Origin: an uncultured Pseudomonadota bacterium
GTDB taxonomy: Bacteria; Myxococcota_A; UBA796; SXON01
Assembly: GCA_903900265.1 (NCBI GenBank)
Contig: CAIUMM010000186.1
Location: 1-47,233 of the forward strand
Length of the DNA: 47,233 bases
Direction of reading: 5' to 3'
The notes beneath the pieces are model-generated. The model was not told the DNA's origin. It saw nothing but the letters and a program-made list of their open reading frames with translations, and searched no databases. The translations under genes were made by a program, and so were the position numbers. Shown in pieces: positions 8,113-16,481 of the stretch (the first letter of the stretch is position 1; every line of letters starts with the position of its first letter).

Positions 8113-9198
8113 TCAACCGGCGGTCAGCCAGCGCTCAGCGATCACCGTCTTCAGCACGTCGGTCGCGCCTTCGTAGATGCGCAACGGGCGCGCGTCGCGC
8201 CAAAGCTGCTGGATCAACGCGCCCTCGTCTACGCCCAACGCCCCGTGGAGCTGCACGCACTGGTCGAGCACGCGGGAGCACGCTTCGGTCGCGGTTAGCT
8301 TGCCGATGGCGCTCATGTAGCCGGTGCGCACATCAGCGGCGGTGCGGTCGCGTGTCCAGCACGCCCAGAGCGCGGTGAGCGCAGCCTGCTCCAAATCCAG
8401 CGCCATGTCGGCGATACGGCTCTGCACGACGGGCTGCTCGGACAGCGGCTTTCCAAATTGATTGCGGGTTTTCAGGCGGGTGATCGTCTCGTCAAAGCCG
8501 CGCCGGGCGAGCCCCCACGCAGCCAGCCCGACCGTAGGACGGCAGCGCTCGAGGGTCGCGAGCGCGAGCGCGCCGCCCCGCTCGGCGATGCGCCGGGCCG
8601 GGGTGCCGTCGAGCAGCACGCGGCCGATGCTGTGACCGCTGACCGACTGCGCCTCGGTGGTGGGGTTCTCCACGAAGAACGCGGCGATGCGCCCCGCAGA
8701 CTTGGCGTCTCCGCCGGCGCCGACCTTGGCGAAGACCACCGCGTGATCGGCCTCGGGCGCGTTGGAGATGTAGTGCTTGATGCCCGTGAGTCGCCAGTGG
8801 TGCCCGTCGGGCTCGGCGACCGTGGTCATTCCTGCTAGGTCGCTGCCGGCGTCGGGCTCGGTCATCGCAAAACAAAGCACCGCTTCGCCGCGGCGAGCCG
8901 CCTCGAGAACGCTCCCTTCGGTTTCAGTTTTTGCGAGGGGAAATCCGCCTAACTCTTGAATCACGAACGCCAGATCATCGAGCGCGTCTTGGTAGGACAG
9001 TGCGCCCCGCGTCACAGCGAGCGAGCGTACGTCGCCCTTCCCGATATTTTGCAGCAAACCTGCGTGTCCGAGCGCGCGCACGCGATCGCGAATGCTGCCG
9101 CGGCTTTCGGCGCGGGCTGCAAACTCCTGTGCACGAAGCTCCACAGTCGCGTGTTCGGAGTCGAAGAAGCATCCATAAGGCAGGGTCAGCGAAGGCAT
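8113..9198 (-). CDS. Acyl-CoA dehydrogenase
   Basis: FAD-dependent alpha,beta-dehydrogenation of an acyl-CoA. At 361 residues it is slightly short for the family (about 380). The flavin/substrate segment AMTEPDAGSDLAG lies at 111-123, RNQFGKPLSEQP at 245-256, QLHGALGV at 316-323, and the catalytic-base motif IYEGATDVLK puts Glu343 at the MCAD-type position. The N-terminal helical domain is shortened, which accounts for the length. It is first in the seven-gene run and lies 42 bases from the divergent AAA+ ATPase gene. Together with the ligase it would deliver an enoyl-CoA to the hydratase. The exact acyl substrate is unknown. Confidence 0.9.
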   Translation of the reverse strand: MPSLTLPYGCFFDSEHATVELRAQEFAARAESRGSIRDRVRALGHAGLLQNIGKGDVRSLAVTRGALSYQDALDDLAFVIQELGGFPLAKTETEGSVLEAARRGEAVLCFAMTEPDAGSDLAGMTTVAEPDGHHWRLTGIKHYISNAPEADHAVVFAKVGAGGDAKSAGRIAAFFVENPTTEAQSVSGHSIGRVLLDGTPARRIAERGGALALATLERCRPTVGLAAWGLARRGFDETITRLKTRNQFGKPLSEQPVVQSRIADMALDLEQAALTALWACWTRDRTAADVRTGYMSAIGKLTATEACSRVLDQCVQLHGALGVDEGALIQQLWRDARPLRIYEGATDVLKTVIAERWLTAG

Positions 9199-9240
9199 GG
9201 TCGCAAGCTATCGCCCCGCGGGCACGGTTACCTTGCGGCC
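9199..9240. promoter_or_regulatory. Very short divergent intergenic region
   Basis: Only 42 bases separate the acyl-CoA dehydrogenase start (minus strand) from the AAA+ ATPase start (plus strand). No clear SD precedes the ATPase ATG, and no standard -35/-10 pair is visible. The two promoters must overlap each other or extend into the opposite gene. Confidence 0.4.
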
Positions 9241-11328
9241 ATGACCGTATTTGAAGAGCTCGCACGTCGGCTCCGTCGCACCGATCTCCTGTTGCTCCGG
9301 GCGGTGCGTCGTCAACGCGCGCGGCCGTCGATGCGCGCCAAAGGCCAGTTCTGGGGCTCGGTGATCACCGACGACGAAGTGGATGCGCTGCTGCGTGCGC
9401 ACGGCGAGATCGACTACATCACCGGTCCGGACGGCCTCGAAGACGCGGTCGCGGCCTCCACGGCGCTGCGCGACGCTCCGGATGGGCGCTTCGCTCGGCT
9501 CCGCGACGCTTTTGACCTTGACGGCGACGACGCCGACCTGATCCTGCTCGCGCTCGCTCCGGAGATCTCCGCGGGGTACGCCCGTATCTTCGCGTACCTC
9601 AACGACAATTTGAACCAGGCCTACCTGACGGTCGACATGACCACGCGGGTGCTGCGGGCCGAGCGGCGCCAGCGGCTGGCCTTGCAGGCGCGGCTCATGC
9701 CGGGCGGCCCGTTGATCCGTCATCGTCTTTTGCTGCTTCATCCCTCCGAAGGCACGGAGACGCACACCTCGCGGCGGGTGCACCCTGCGCCGCGGTTGTT
9801 GCGCTGGCTCTTGGAAGAAGAGGAGCTCCCCGAATCGGTGGGCTTCAACCCAATCTCGACGGTGCATGACCCGTTCATCCCGGCGCCGACGCGCAAGCGC
9901 ATCGAGGATCTGGGTGCTTCGCTCGAAAAGCCCATCACCGTCGCGATCATCGGCGGCACGCACGGACTGCGCGAGGGCGTCGCGCAGGCGATCGCGCGCT
10001 CCTGTGGGCGTCCGCTGGTGCAGGTCGATCTGGACCGATGCAAGGCCTACCTCGAAGAGCCGGGGGACTTGATCCGCGAGCTCCGGCTGGCGAAGGCGCT
10101 GCCGTTTGTGATCAACGTCGCCAGCGCGCAGGAAGATCCGGCGCTGCGCAACCAGCTGCTCGCCCTCGGCGGCGCGTTGACGCACTTGCCGTATCCGGTG
10201 TTGGTAGGCGGCAACGATCGGCGCGCGCTGGGCTTGTTGCTCGGCCAAGACCGCACCAGTGTCACCGTGCAGGTGGCGCGCTCGACGTTGGAAGAGCGAA
10301 ACGAGGCCTGGGGAGCGGCGCTGGAGCAGCGCGGTTGGGATGCCTCCTTGGCGACGGACATCGCCGAGCGCTTCTACTCTGTGGGCGGCACCACGATCCA
10401 GCGGGTGATGGACCGAGCAGAGGCCGAGGCCGGCGGTCGCGAGCCTACGCTGGAGACGATCTGGGCGGCGGCCCGCGAAGGCTCCCGTCCCGAGTTTCGC
10501 GGCTTGGCGCAGCACGTGGTGCCTCGCTACCAGATGAGCGACCTCATCATCACGCAGAAGGTGGAAAAGCAGCTTGACCACCTGATCTCCTACCTCGCGG
10601 AGCAAGAGCAGGTCTACCACCGCTGGGGCGCCAACAAGGTGCGCGCGCGCGGCTACGGGATCAAGGCGCTCTTTTCGGGCGGCCCCGGAACCGGCAAGAC
10701 CATGGCGGCTGAGGTCATCGCCGGCGCGCTCGGGTTGGACATGTTCCGCGTCGATCTGTCCAGCGTCATCAGCCGTTGGGTCGGTGAGACCGAGAAGAAC
10801 CTCGCGCAGATCTTCGACGCCGCCGAGGGCGGCACCGCGGTCATCCTCTTCGACGAAGCCGACGCGCTGTTCGGCTCGCGCGGCGAGGTCAAGCAGGCCC
10901 AGGACCGATTCGCCAATCAGGAGGTCAGCTTCTTGCTGCAACGCCTCGAGGTGTTCGAGGGCTGCGCGATCCTGACCACCAACTTGCAAGAGAACATCGA
11001 CGAAGCTTTCTTGCGTCGCTTCGGCGCCGTCGTCGAGTTTCCGATGCCGAGCCCCGAGCAGCGCCGACGCCTCTGGGAGCACGCGTTCCCGCCCTACGCG
11101 CCGCGCGCGCCCGACCTCGATCTCACCTACCTCGCTGCGCAGTTCACGATCGCCGGCGGTGCGATCGTCAACTCGGCGATCAACGCGTGCATCATCGCCA
11201 GCGCGCGCCGCGAGCCGGTGGGCATGCCCCACGCCATCGAGGCCATCGCCCGCGAGCTGATCAAGATGGGCAAGCAGATCAACCGGGTGCACTTCGGCGA
11301 CTATTACGAGTTCGTCCGGGACATGTGA
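9241..11328 (+). CDS. AAA+ ATPase of the eCIS-associated type
   Basis: A 695-residue protein. The first 470 residues hold a degenerate ATPase-like half and a helical/winged-helix region; the C-terminal third is a full AAA+ module. Walker A GGPGTGKT lies at 480-487, Walker B LFDEAD has Asp538/Glu539, and TTNLQENIDEAFLRR (sensor 1 and arginine finger) follows. The layout and the VKQAQDRFANQEVSFLLQR segment resemble the ATPase encoded with extracellular contractile injection systems (Afp15/Pvc15-like), proposed to act in particle assembly or cargo loading. The frame runs upstream to 8956, but that part overlaps the divergent dehydrogenase, so ATG 9241 is preferred. No sheath, tube or baseplate gene is nearby, so it may act on other substrates. 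Confidence 0.85.
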   Translation: MTVFEELARRLRRTDLLLLRAVRRQRARPSMRAKGQFWGSVITDDEVDALLRAHGEIDYITGPDGLEDAVAASTALRDAPDGRFARLRDAFDLDGDDADLILLALAPEISAGYARIFAYLNDNLNQAYLTVDMTTRVLRAERRQRLALQARLMPGGPLIRHRLLLLHPSEGTETHTSRRVHPAPRLLRWLLEEEELPESVGFNPISTVHDPFIPAPTRKRIEDLGASLEKPITVAIIGGTHGLREGVAQAIARSCGRPLVQVDLDRCKAYLEEPGDLIRELRLAKALPFVINVASAQEDPALRNQLLALGGALTHLPYPVLVGGNDRRALGLLLGQDRTSVTVQVARSTLEERNEAWGAALEQRGWDASLATDIAERFYSVGGTTIQRVMDRAEAEAGGREPTLETIWAAAREGSRPEFRGLAQHVVPRYQMSDLIITQKVEKQLDHLISYLAEQEQVYHRWGANKVRARGYGIKALFSGGPGTGKTMAAEVIAGALGLDMFRVDLSSVISRWVGETEKNLAQIFDAAEGGTAVILFDEADALFGSRGEVKQAQDRFANQEVSFLLQRLEVFEGCAILTTNLQENIDEAFLRRFGAVVEFPMPSPEQRRRLWEHAFPPYAPRAPDLDLTYLAAQFTIAGGAIVNSAINACIIASARREPVGMPHAIEAIARELIKMGKQINRVHFGDYYEFVRDM

Positions 11329-11362
11329 TTGAGCGGGGTCTGGGATCGGGCGCCGCGCTCAA
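11329..11362. terminator. Inverted repeat between convergent genes
   Basis: Perfect 7-bp inverted repeat: TTGAGCG at 11329-11335 and CGCTCAA at 11356-11362, with a 20-base GC-rich loop that could fold further. It follows the ATPase stop directly and overlaps the stop of the convergent kinase gene, so it could terminate in both directions. There is no U-tract. Confidence 0.45.
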
Positions 11363-14300
11363 ACGTCGTCTGGGTCCTCTTCCATCTCGACTTCGCCCAC
11401 GGACACGCGCCACACGCGCTCCGAAGCCCGTCGGGCGATGTCATCCCACCCGCGCCGCTCACACGCTGCGACGAGGCGTTGAATCGGCAGGTGTAAATCC
11501 GGGCTCTGCGAGGTGTGTAGGCCGCGCTCGCGCGAGACGGCGAACCATGCGCGGCAGCTGCGCTCGTCGTTCTCTTCGGCGGCGAGCCACGCCCGAAGCA
11601 CGCCGATCTGCAGCCAGAGCGCGTGGCGTGGGGAGTGCGCGAGCGCAGACTCGGCGCCTACGACCTCTTCTTGTACCCGGCGGGGGTCGTAGCGGACCAG
11701 CGCCAGCATCGCGAGCTGCACCCGAGCGGACGCGACCAGCAGGTCTTGACCGCGCTCCCGGGCAAATCGGGCGGCCCACCGGATGATCTCCTCGGCGCCG
11801 TCGAGATCTCCGGCCGCGCGGCGTACGTCCGCGAGCAAGGAGCGTGCGCGCAAATGCAGGCGGTCCGCGCCGATGGTCGCGGCGATCGCCCCGGCAGAGG
11901 TCAGAAACTCGGCAGCTTGCGCGTATTCTCGGCGCTCGAGGTGCAGCATTCCCCAGGTGGATTGGGCGTCGGCGATGCGCCGAATATCGCCGCTCGCGCG
12001 GGCCACGCTGTCGAGGCGATGCAGCTGGCGCTCGATGTGCTCGTAGCGCCCGGCGCGGATCAACGCCTCGCAGAGGCCGTTGAGCGCCTCGGCCTCGAGG
12101 CCAAAATCGCCACGGTTCATGCGGAGGACTTCGGTCCAGTGCTTCGCGGCGTCCTCCGAGCGCCCTTCCATCCGCGAGAGGCGCGCTCGTTGCACCGCGA
12201 CGTCCACCATCCCCGCGCGGTCGCGCAGCGCTTCGAAGGTGACCTGCGCCGCCGTGAATTCCCGCTCGGCGAGCTCGGTGTCTCCCTGTTTGCGGGCGGC
12301 GCGTCCAAGCTGTACCCGCAGGCGTGCGCGCGCCAACCGGTCGCCTTCGACCTCGCGGAGCGCGTACTCGAGGAGGGGACGTGCGCGCTCGGGCTCCCCA
12401 GCTTCCAACAGCGCTTCTGCGTGTAGTCGTCGAGCTTCGAGGCGGGCGGTGGGCTGACCTACGGCGTCCGCCGCCTCCACGGCCATCGCCGCGGCTCGTA
12501 CGGCATCGCCGCGTCCCCCCGCGTTCAGCTTGCGCCCAGCGGCTAACAGCGGCCCGATCGCCGTCTCCGGGGCTCCGGAGCGTAGACGGTGCTTTCCAAG
12601 CGGGAAGTCCACGTCCAAGCCCGTGGAGGTCCCCAGCTCTTCCCACGCATCGGCGAGGCGGCGGTGAATGTCCTGCACATCCGCCATTCCGCGGGCTTCT
12701 TCGACGATCAATTGCTGGATGCGCCCGTGCTCGAAGGTGAGGTAGCCGTGCAGCTCAGCGACGAGGCCGGTCGCGAGCAGCGCGTCGAGCCCGGCGTCGT
12801 TCATCCTGCGGATCAGCGCGACCGGTGGCTGTTGTCCGGCGAGGGCCGCGGCGATCAGCGCGTCTCTCGCGGCGACCGGATCGGCGGAGGAGTTCAGCGC
12901 GCCTTCGACGCGGCGACGCAGCAACACCTCCGGCGAGGACGGAAAGGCGTCGCTCTTCAACAGCGACGGCGGGAGCGCGTATTGCCGGTTCGGCCCGAGC
13001 TTTGGGAGCGCGCGGCTCGCCCAGTCGCGAAGCAACAAGCCCGCGGCGAGGGGATCGCCTTCACAGAACACGCTGACCTCATGGGCCAGCTCGGGCGTGA
13101 GCTGCAACGACTCTTGCACCACCCTTCGGGTGTCGGTCAGGCCGAGTCGGCGTAGACCCAACCTGCGTGCGCCGCGCTCTTGGAGGCCTTCTAAGGTGCG
13201 GCGGATGCCGCCGTCCCGCGCCGCAGCCTCGCTCGAGACCGTACACAGCACCAGAACCGGGCGTTCGCCGACCGTGCGGTCCAGCAGCGCCTCGGCGATA
13301 GCGAGCCCGTCGCCATCGGCCTGAGCGTGGTGGACGTCCTCTAAGATGAGGCAGCTCCCGCCTCGCCACGCGCGCACATCCAGGTGCCGGTACAGGAACG
13401 CGAGGCCGATCGCGTCGCTCACCGGCGGTTCGCCTGGGCGGGTGTAGCCGCACCACCGCGCGAGTAGCACGGCTTCTTCGTGCACATCCGACGGGAGGAC
13501 CTGACGATCCCGCGCAAGCCACGAGGCGAGGCGCGTCTCCATGCCCTCCCGGGTGTCGTTCCAGGGCACCACGATGTCGCGGACCGCGCCCCGGTACCCG
13601 TCGTCTACGCCCGCGGGCGCGTGGTATCGGAGACGGGTGACCTCCATTACGCCGAGCTCGTCGAGCTCGGTGGCGATCGACTCGACCAAGCGGCTCTTGC
13701 CGGTGCCGGACTCGCCGACGACGATGACGACGCGGGGCTCGGAGAGCGCGACGACCTCGCGAGCGGCGTCCCACAGCACTTTACGCTCGCGATCCCGGCC
13801 CACCAGCGGGACCTCCCGCAGCGCGAACAGGCTCAGGGACGCTCGGGATGGTGCATCCCAGCCGCGCTCTAAGGGAGGATGCGCCGCCATCGGCGCGGGA
13901 GGGACGCGATTCCAGCGCAGCGTGCCTTCGGGCACGGGGCCGTCACGCATCGGCGCGGCGAGCGGAAATTCGCCGGTTCGTGCGGTCGTCGGGCCGCCCT
14001 GACCCCGCTGCCATGGCACGGTTTTGCCGCGAAAGCTCTGGCCTTTCATCGCGTCGTGCAAGGCGCGTCGCACGTCAGCCGCGCGGTCGAAGCGTTGGCG
14101 CGGGATGGGGTCCAACAAGGTCGTTACGACGTCGGCGAGCGCAGCGGGCACGCCCTCCATCGCCGGCGGGGGCTTATTTCGCGCTTCGAGGAGCTCTAAC
14201 CTGCCTTCCCCGGCGTGGGCGCGCGTGCCGGTCAGCGTCTCGTACAGCATCAGGCCTACGGCATACAGGTCGGTCCAAGGACCGAGGTCGTGGGTCCGAC

Positions 14301-14862
14301 CGTGCAGCTGCTCGGGCGCCATGTACGGGGGCGTTCCCGAGATGTTTCGACGATCACGGACCAGCTCGGCGAGCGCGTCGGCGACGCCCAGATCGGCCAC
14401 CCAGACGTGCGGCTTCCCGTCGATACCCGGGTACAACAGCACGTTTTGGGGCTTGAGATCCTGGTGCAGCAGCTGCCGTGCGTGAATCGCCGCGAGCGCG
14501 TCGAGGACCTCGTCGATCAGCGATAAGACGTCTTGAAGTGGAGGCCGAAGCTCCAATAGCTCGGCTAACGAGCCCCCGGCTGCATACCCGAGCGCAACGT
14601 ACGGCTGGCCGGTCTCAAGCCGGCCTGTGTCATGCACCGGGATGACGTGGGGGTGGGTGATGCGCGCCGAGAGCGCGACTTCGCGTGCGAAACGCGCCAG
14701 AAAACGACGATGCAACGCGAGGTTTGACTTGACGACCTTGACCGCTACCTCAGTCTCCAGCAGCCGATCCTCCGCATGGTAGACCATGCCTGTGGCGCCT
14801 TCGCCGAGCAGGCGCGTGCACACGTAGCGCTCGGGCAGCACCGGGAGCACGACTTCATTCAT
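11359..14862 (-). CDS. Ser/Thr protein kinase with AAA ATPase and TPR domains
   Basis: A 1167-residue cytosolic signalling protein of the PknK-like kind common in Myxococcota. The kinase domain (about 12-270) has the Gly loop GEGATG (20-25), Lys42, catalytic loop HQDLKPQN with Asp135 (HQD in place of HRD), DLG (157-159, in place of DFG) and APE (182-184). All essential residues are present, so activity is expected. After a Pro-rich linker comes an AAA-16/STAND-type ATPase with Walker A GESGTGKS (383-390) and a likely Walker B LILEDVHHA. The C-terminal third is TPR-like helical repeats for protein contacts. It is the second gene after the LQGNVGN protein, 34 bases downstream, suggesting one operon. 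No transmembrane segment is seen. Confidence 0.92.
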   Translation of the reverse strand: MNEVVLPVLPERYVCTRLLGEGATGMVYHAEDRLLETEVAVKVVKSNLALHRRFLARFAREVALSARITHPHVIPVHDTGRLETGQPYVALGYAAGGSLAELLELRPPLQDVLSLIDEVLDALAAIHARQLLHQDLKPQNVLLYPGIDGKPHVWVADLGVADALAELVRDRRNISGTPPYMAPEQLHGRTHDLGPWTDLYAVGLMLYETLTGTRAHAGEGRLELLEARNKPPPAMEGVPAALADVVTTLLDPIPRQRFDRAADVRRALHDAMKGQSFRGKTVPWQRGQGGPTTARTGEFPLAAPMRDGPVPEGTLRWNRVPPAPMAAHPPLERGWDAPSRASLSLFALREVPLVGRDRERKVLWDAAREVVALSEPRVVIVVGESGTGKSRLVESIATELDELGVMEVTRLRYHAPAGVDDGYRGAVRDIVVPWNDTREGMETRLASWLARDRQVLPSDVHEEAVLLARWCGYTRPGEPPVSDAIGLAFLYRHLDVRAWRGGSCLILEDVHHAQADGDGLAIAEALLDRTVGERPVLVLCTVSSEAAARDGGIRRTLEGLQERGARRLGLRRLGLTDTRRVVQESLQLTPELAHEVSVFCEGDPLAAGLLLRDWASRALPKLGPNRQYALPPSLLKSDAFPSSPEVLLRRRVEGALNSSADPVAARDALIAAALAGQQPPVALIRRMNDAGLDALLATGLVAELHGYLTFEHGRIQQLIVEEARGMADVQDIHRRLADAWEELGTSTGLDVDFPLGKHRLRSGAPETAIGPLLAAGRKLNAGGRGDAVRAAAMAVEAADAVGQPTARLEARRLHAEALLEAGEPERARPLLEYALREVEGDRLARARLRVQLGRAARKQGDTELAEREFTAAQVTFEALRDRAGMVDVAVQRARLSRMEGRSEDAAKHWTEVLRMNRGDFGLEAEALNGLCEALIRAGRYEHIERQLHRLDSVARASGDIRRIADAQSTWGMLHLERREYAQAAEFLTSAGAIAATIGADRLHLRARSLLADVRRAAGDLDGAEEIIRWAARFARERGQDLLVASARVQLAMLALVRYDPRRVQEEVVGAESALAHSPRHALWLQIGVLRAWLAAEENDERSCRAWFAVSRERGLHTSQSPDLHLPIQRLVAACERRGWDDIARRASERVWRVSVGEVEMEEDPDDV

Positions 14863-14896
14863 CGACTGCCGCCGTTCAAGCAGGCAAGTTGGGGTC

Positions 14897-16372
14897 TCAC
14901 CGCTTTGAGACCGTACCCGGACGGGTCAGCACCGGCTTTTCTGCCTTTCGGGGGTCGGTCGCTTGTTCGGTCGAAGCGCGCTTGAGGTCCAGCGTGCCGG
15001 TCACGGCTACGCGTTCGCCCGACAAGCGCAGCATCTCGGCGGTCGCGCGGGTGTCCGAGCCGAGGCGCACCTCGATGTTGCCGACGAGGATCGACACGTG
15101 CCCGAGCATCTGGCTGCCGCCCGGCGCAGGGCGCGGAACGTAGGTGCCGATCAGCGTGACGCGCGCGCCGTCGGCGTGGGGGAGATCGGCGGCCCGGCTG
15201 ATCTCGTCCGCCGTGTTGTTCTCGGGCGCCTTTTCTTCTTGCAACGCCTTGGCTTCGGCCTCCGCTTTGGTAGCGGCCAGCGCGGTCGCCGCTTCGTGGG
15301 CGCGCGCGCTGATCTCGGCCTCTTTGGCCGCGGTGGCTTTGGTGGTTGCGTCTACGGCGGCGTCCGATTTTGCAGCTGATTTCGCCTCGGCTTTGTGTTT
15401 TTCATGCTCGGTCTTGCGGAGCTTCTCGTCGGCGTGGTCTGCTTCCTGGGTGCGGGCCGCCGTTTTTGCGTGCGCGGCGCTCGCTTTGGCGTTGGTCGTT
15501 TTCTCCACGCTCGCGTGCTTGGCCTTGGATTTATCCTGCTTCGTGGAGGTGTCCGGAGCTTCGGTCTTGGTCTTGTGCGGCTCCTTCTTGACCGGGGCTT
15601 GCACCGTCGCGGCGGCCTGCGCAGCCTTCTTTTTCTCGAGGGTGTGGCGTTCGGCCAGCTCGGCGTCCGTCTCGGCCTTCAGCGCCTTTTTTTCCTTGTG
15701 TTCGGCGGACTTCACCGTGTGCTTCGAATCCGTGCTGGCGTCGTGGCGCGCGACCTGAGCTTTCGCGAGGCTCGCTTCGGCGCGGGCCTCGCCGGCGGTG
15801 GCTTTTTTCTGAGCCGCGGCGGCTTCACTGTGGCTTTCGTCGGTGGGACCGCGCGCGGCGTTCTTCCGTCTGGGCTCGCTCCGCTGCTTCGCGCCGTGCT
15901 CCGCGCGGTGATCGTCGCCGTGTTCGAGTTGAGCACGCTTTTTTTCGGGGTGCGCTGGGGGCGCCTTGCCTTTGTGTGGCTCTGATTTTTTCGACGTGCG
16001 CGTGTTCGCGTCGACGGGGTGGGCTTTGGGAGGCTTGGCGGCGCGCTGGGTTTGCGCCGTCTTGTGCTCGCGTGCCGCAGCGGTCTTGTGCTGTGCGGCT
16101 TCACGTTCGAGGTGCGCGGCCTTCTTTTGGGGCTCGGACTCGGTGGTCGCATTGGCGCTGCCGTGGGCTCCCGCTTTGGGCTGCTTTTGTCCTGCTTCGC
16201 TGTCGATCATCTGCCGCAGCCCTGCGTTGCCGACGTTCCCCTGAAGATCGGCCGCCGACGCCGCGTGCAGCGGAGCCTCCGCCGTTGGCAGCGCGCCGTG
16301 CGGACCGCTCACCGCGGATCGGGCTCGGGCGTTGAGCTTCTTCAGCGCTTCGAGTTGGTCTTTCTCAGCCAA
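14897..16372 (-). CDS. Ala/Lys-rich protein with eCIS-cargo-like LQGNVGN motif
   Basis: A 491-residue protein. Near its N-terminus, residues 43-56 read LQGNVGNAGLRQMI, matching the short LQxxVGNxA signature seen at the N-termini of many proteins linked to contractile injection systems (often with DUF4157). Residues about 60-395 are almost entirely Ala, Lys, Glu, His and Thr, predicting a long charged helix or disordered rod. The last 90 residues form a distinct compact domain (VTLIGTYVPRPAPGG, then RLSGERVAVTGTLDL) that looks like a small OB-type beta barrel. There is no signal peptide. It lies just upstream of the kinase and near the eCIS-type ATPase. Cargo, adaptor or structural roles are all possible. 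Confidence 0.75.
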   Translation of the reverse strand: MAEKDQLEALKKLNARARSAVSGPHGALPTAEAPLHAASAADLQGNVGNAGLRQMIDSEAGQKQPKAGAHGSANATTESEPQKKAAHLEREAAQHKTAAAREHKTAQTQRAAKPPKAHPVDANTRTSKKSEPHKGKAPPAHPEKKRAQLEHGDDHRAEHGAKQRSEPRRKNAARGPTDESHSEAAAAQKKATAGEARAEASLAKAQVARHDASTDSKHTVKSAEHKEKKALKAETDAELAERHTLEKKKAAQAAATVQAPVKKEPHKTKTEAPDTSTKQDKSKAKHASVEKTTNAKASAAHAKTAARTQEADHADEKLRKTEHEKHKAEAKSAAKSDAAVDATTKATAAKEAEISARAHEAATALAATKAEAEAKALQEEKAPENNTADEISRAADLPHADGARVTLIGTYVPRPAPGGSQMLGHVSILVGNIEVRLGSDTRATAEMLRLSGERVAVTGTLDLKRASTEQATDPRKAEKPVLTRPGTVSKR

Positions 16373-16481
16373 AGATGCTCCTGCTCACGGCAGCGTGGAT
16401 CGTAGCGCAATTCCGCGCGTTCGGGAAATCGGGAGCGATCGTGAACCGCCACGCGCTCGCGGGGCAGACGGAGCAGCGGCG

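Noticed and set aside
8956..9240. Earlier start for the AAA+ ATPase
   Set aside because: It would overlap the acyl-CoA dehydrogenase coding strand by more than 200 bases and adds no recognisable sequence.
9208..11292. Minus-strand open frame of 694 codons opposite the AAA+ ATPase
   Set aside because: Antisense shadow with Arg/Asp/Gln-rich, domain-free translation; the sense strand has full Walker and sensor motifs.
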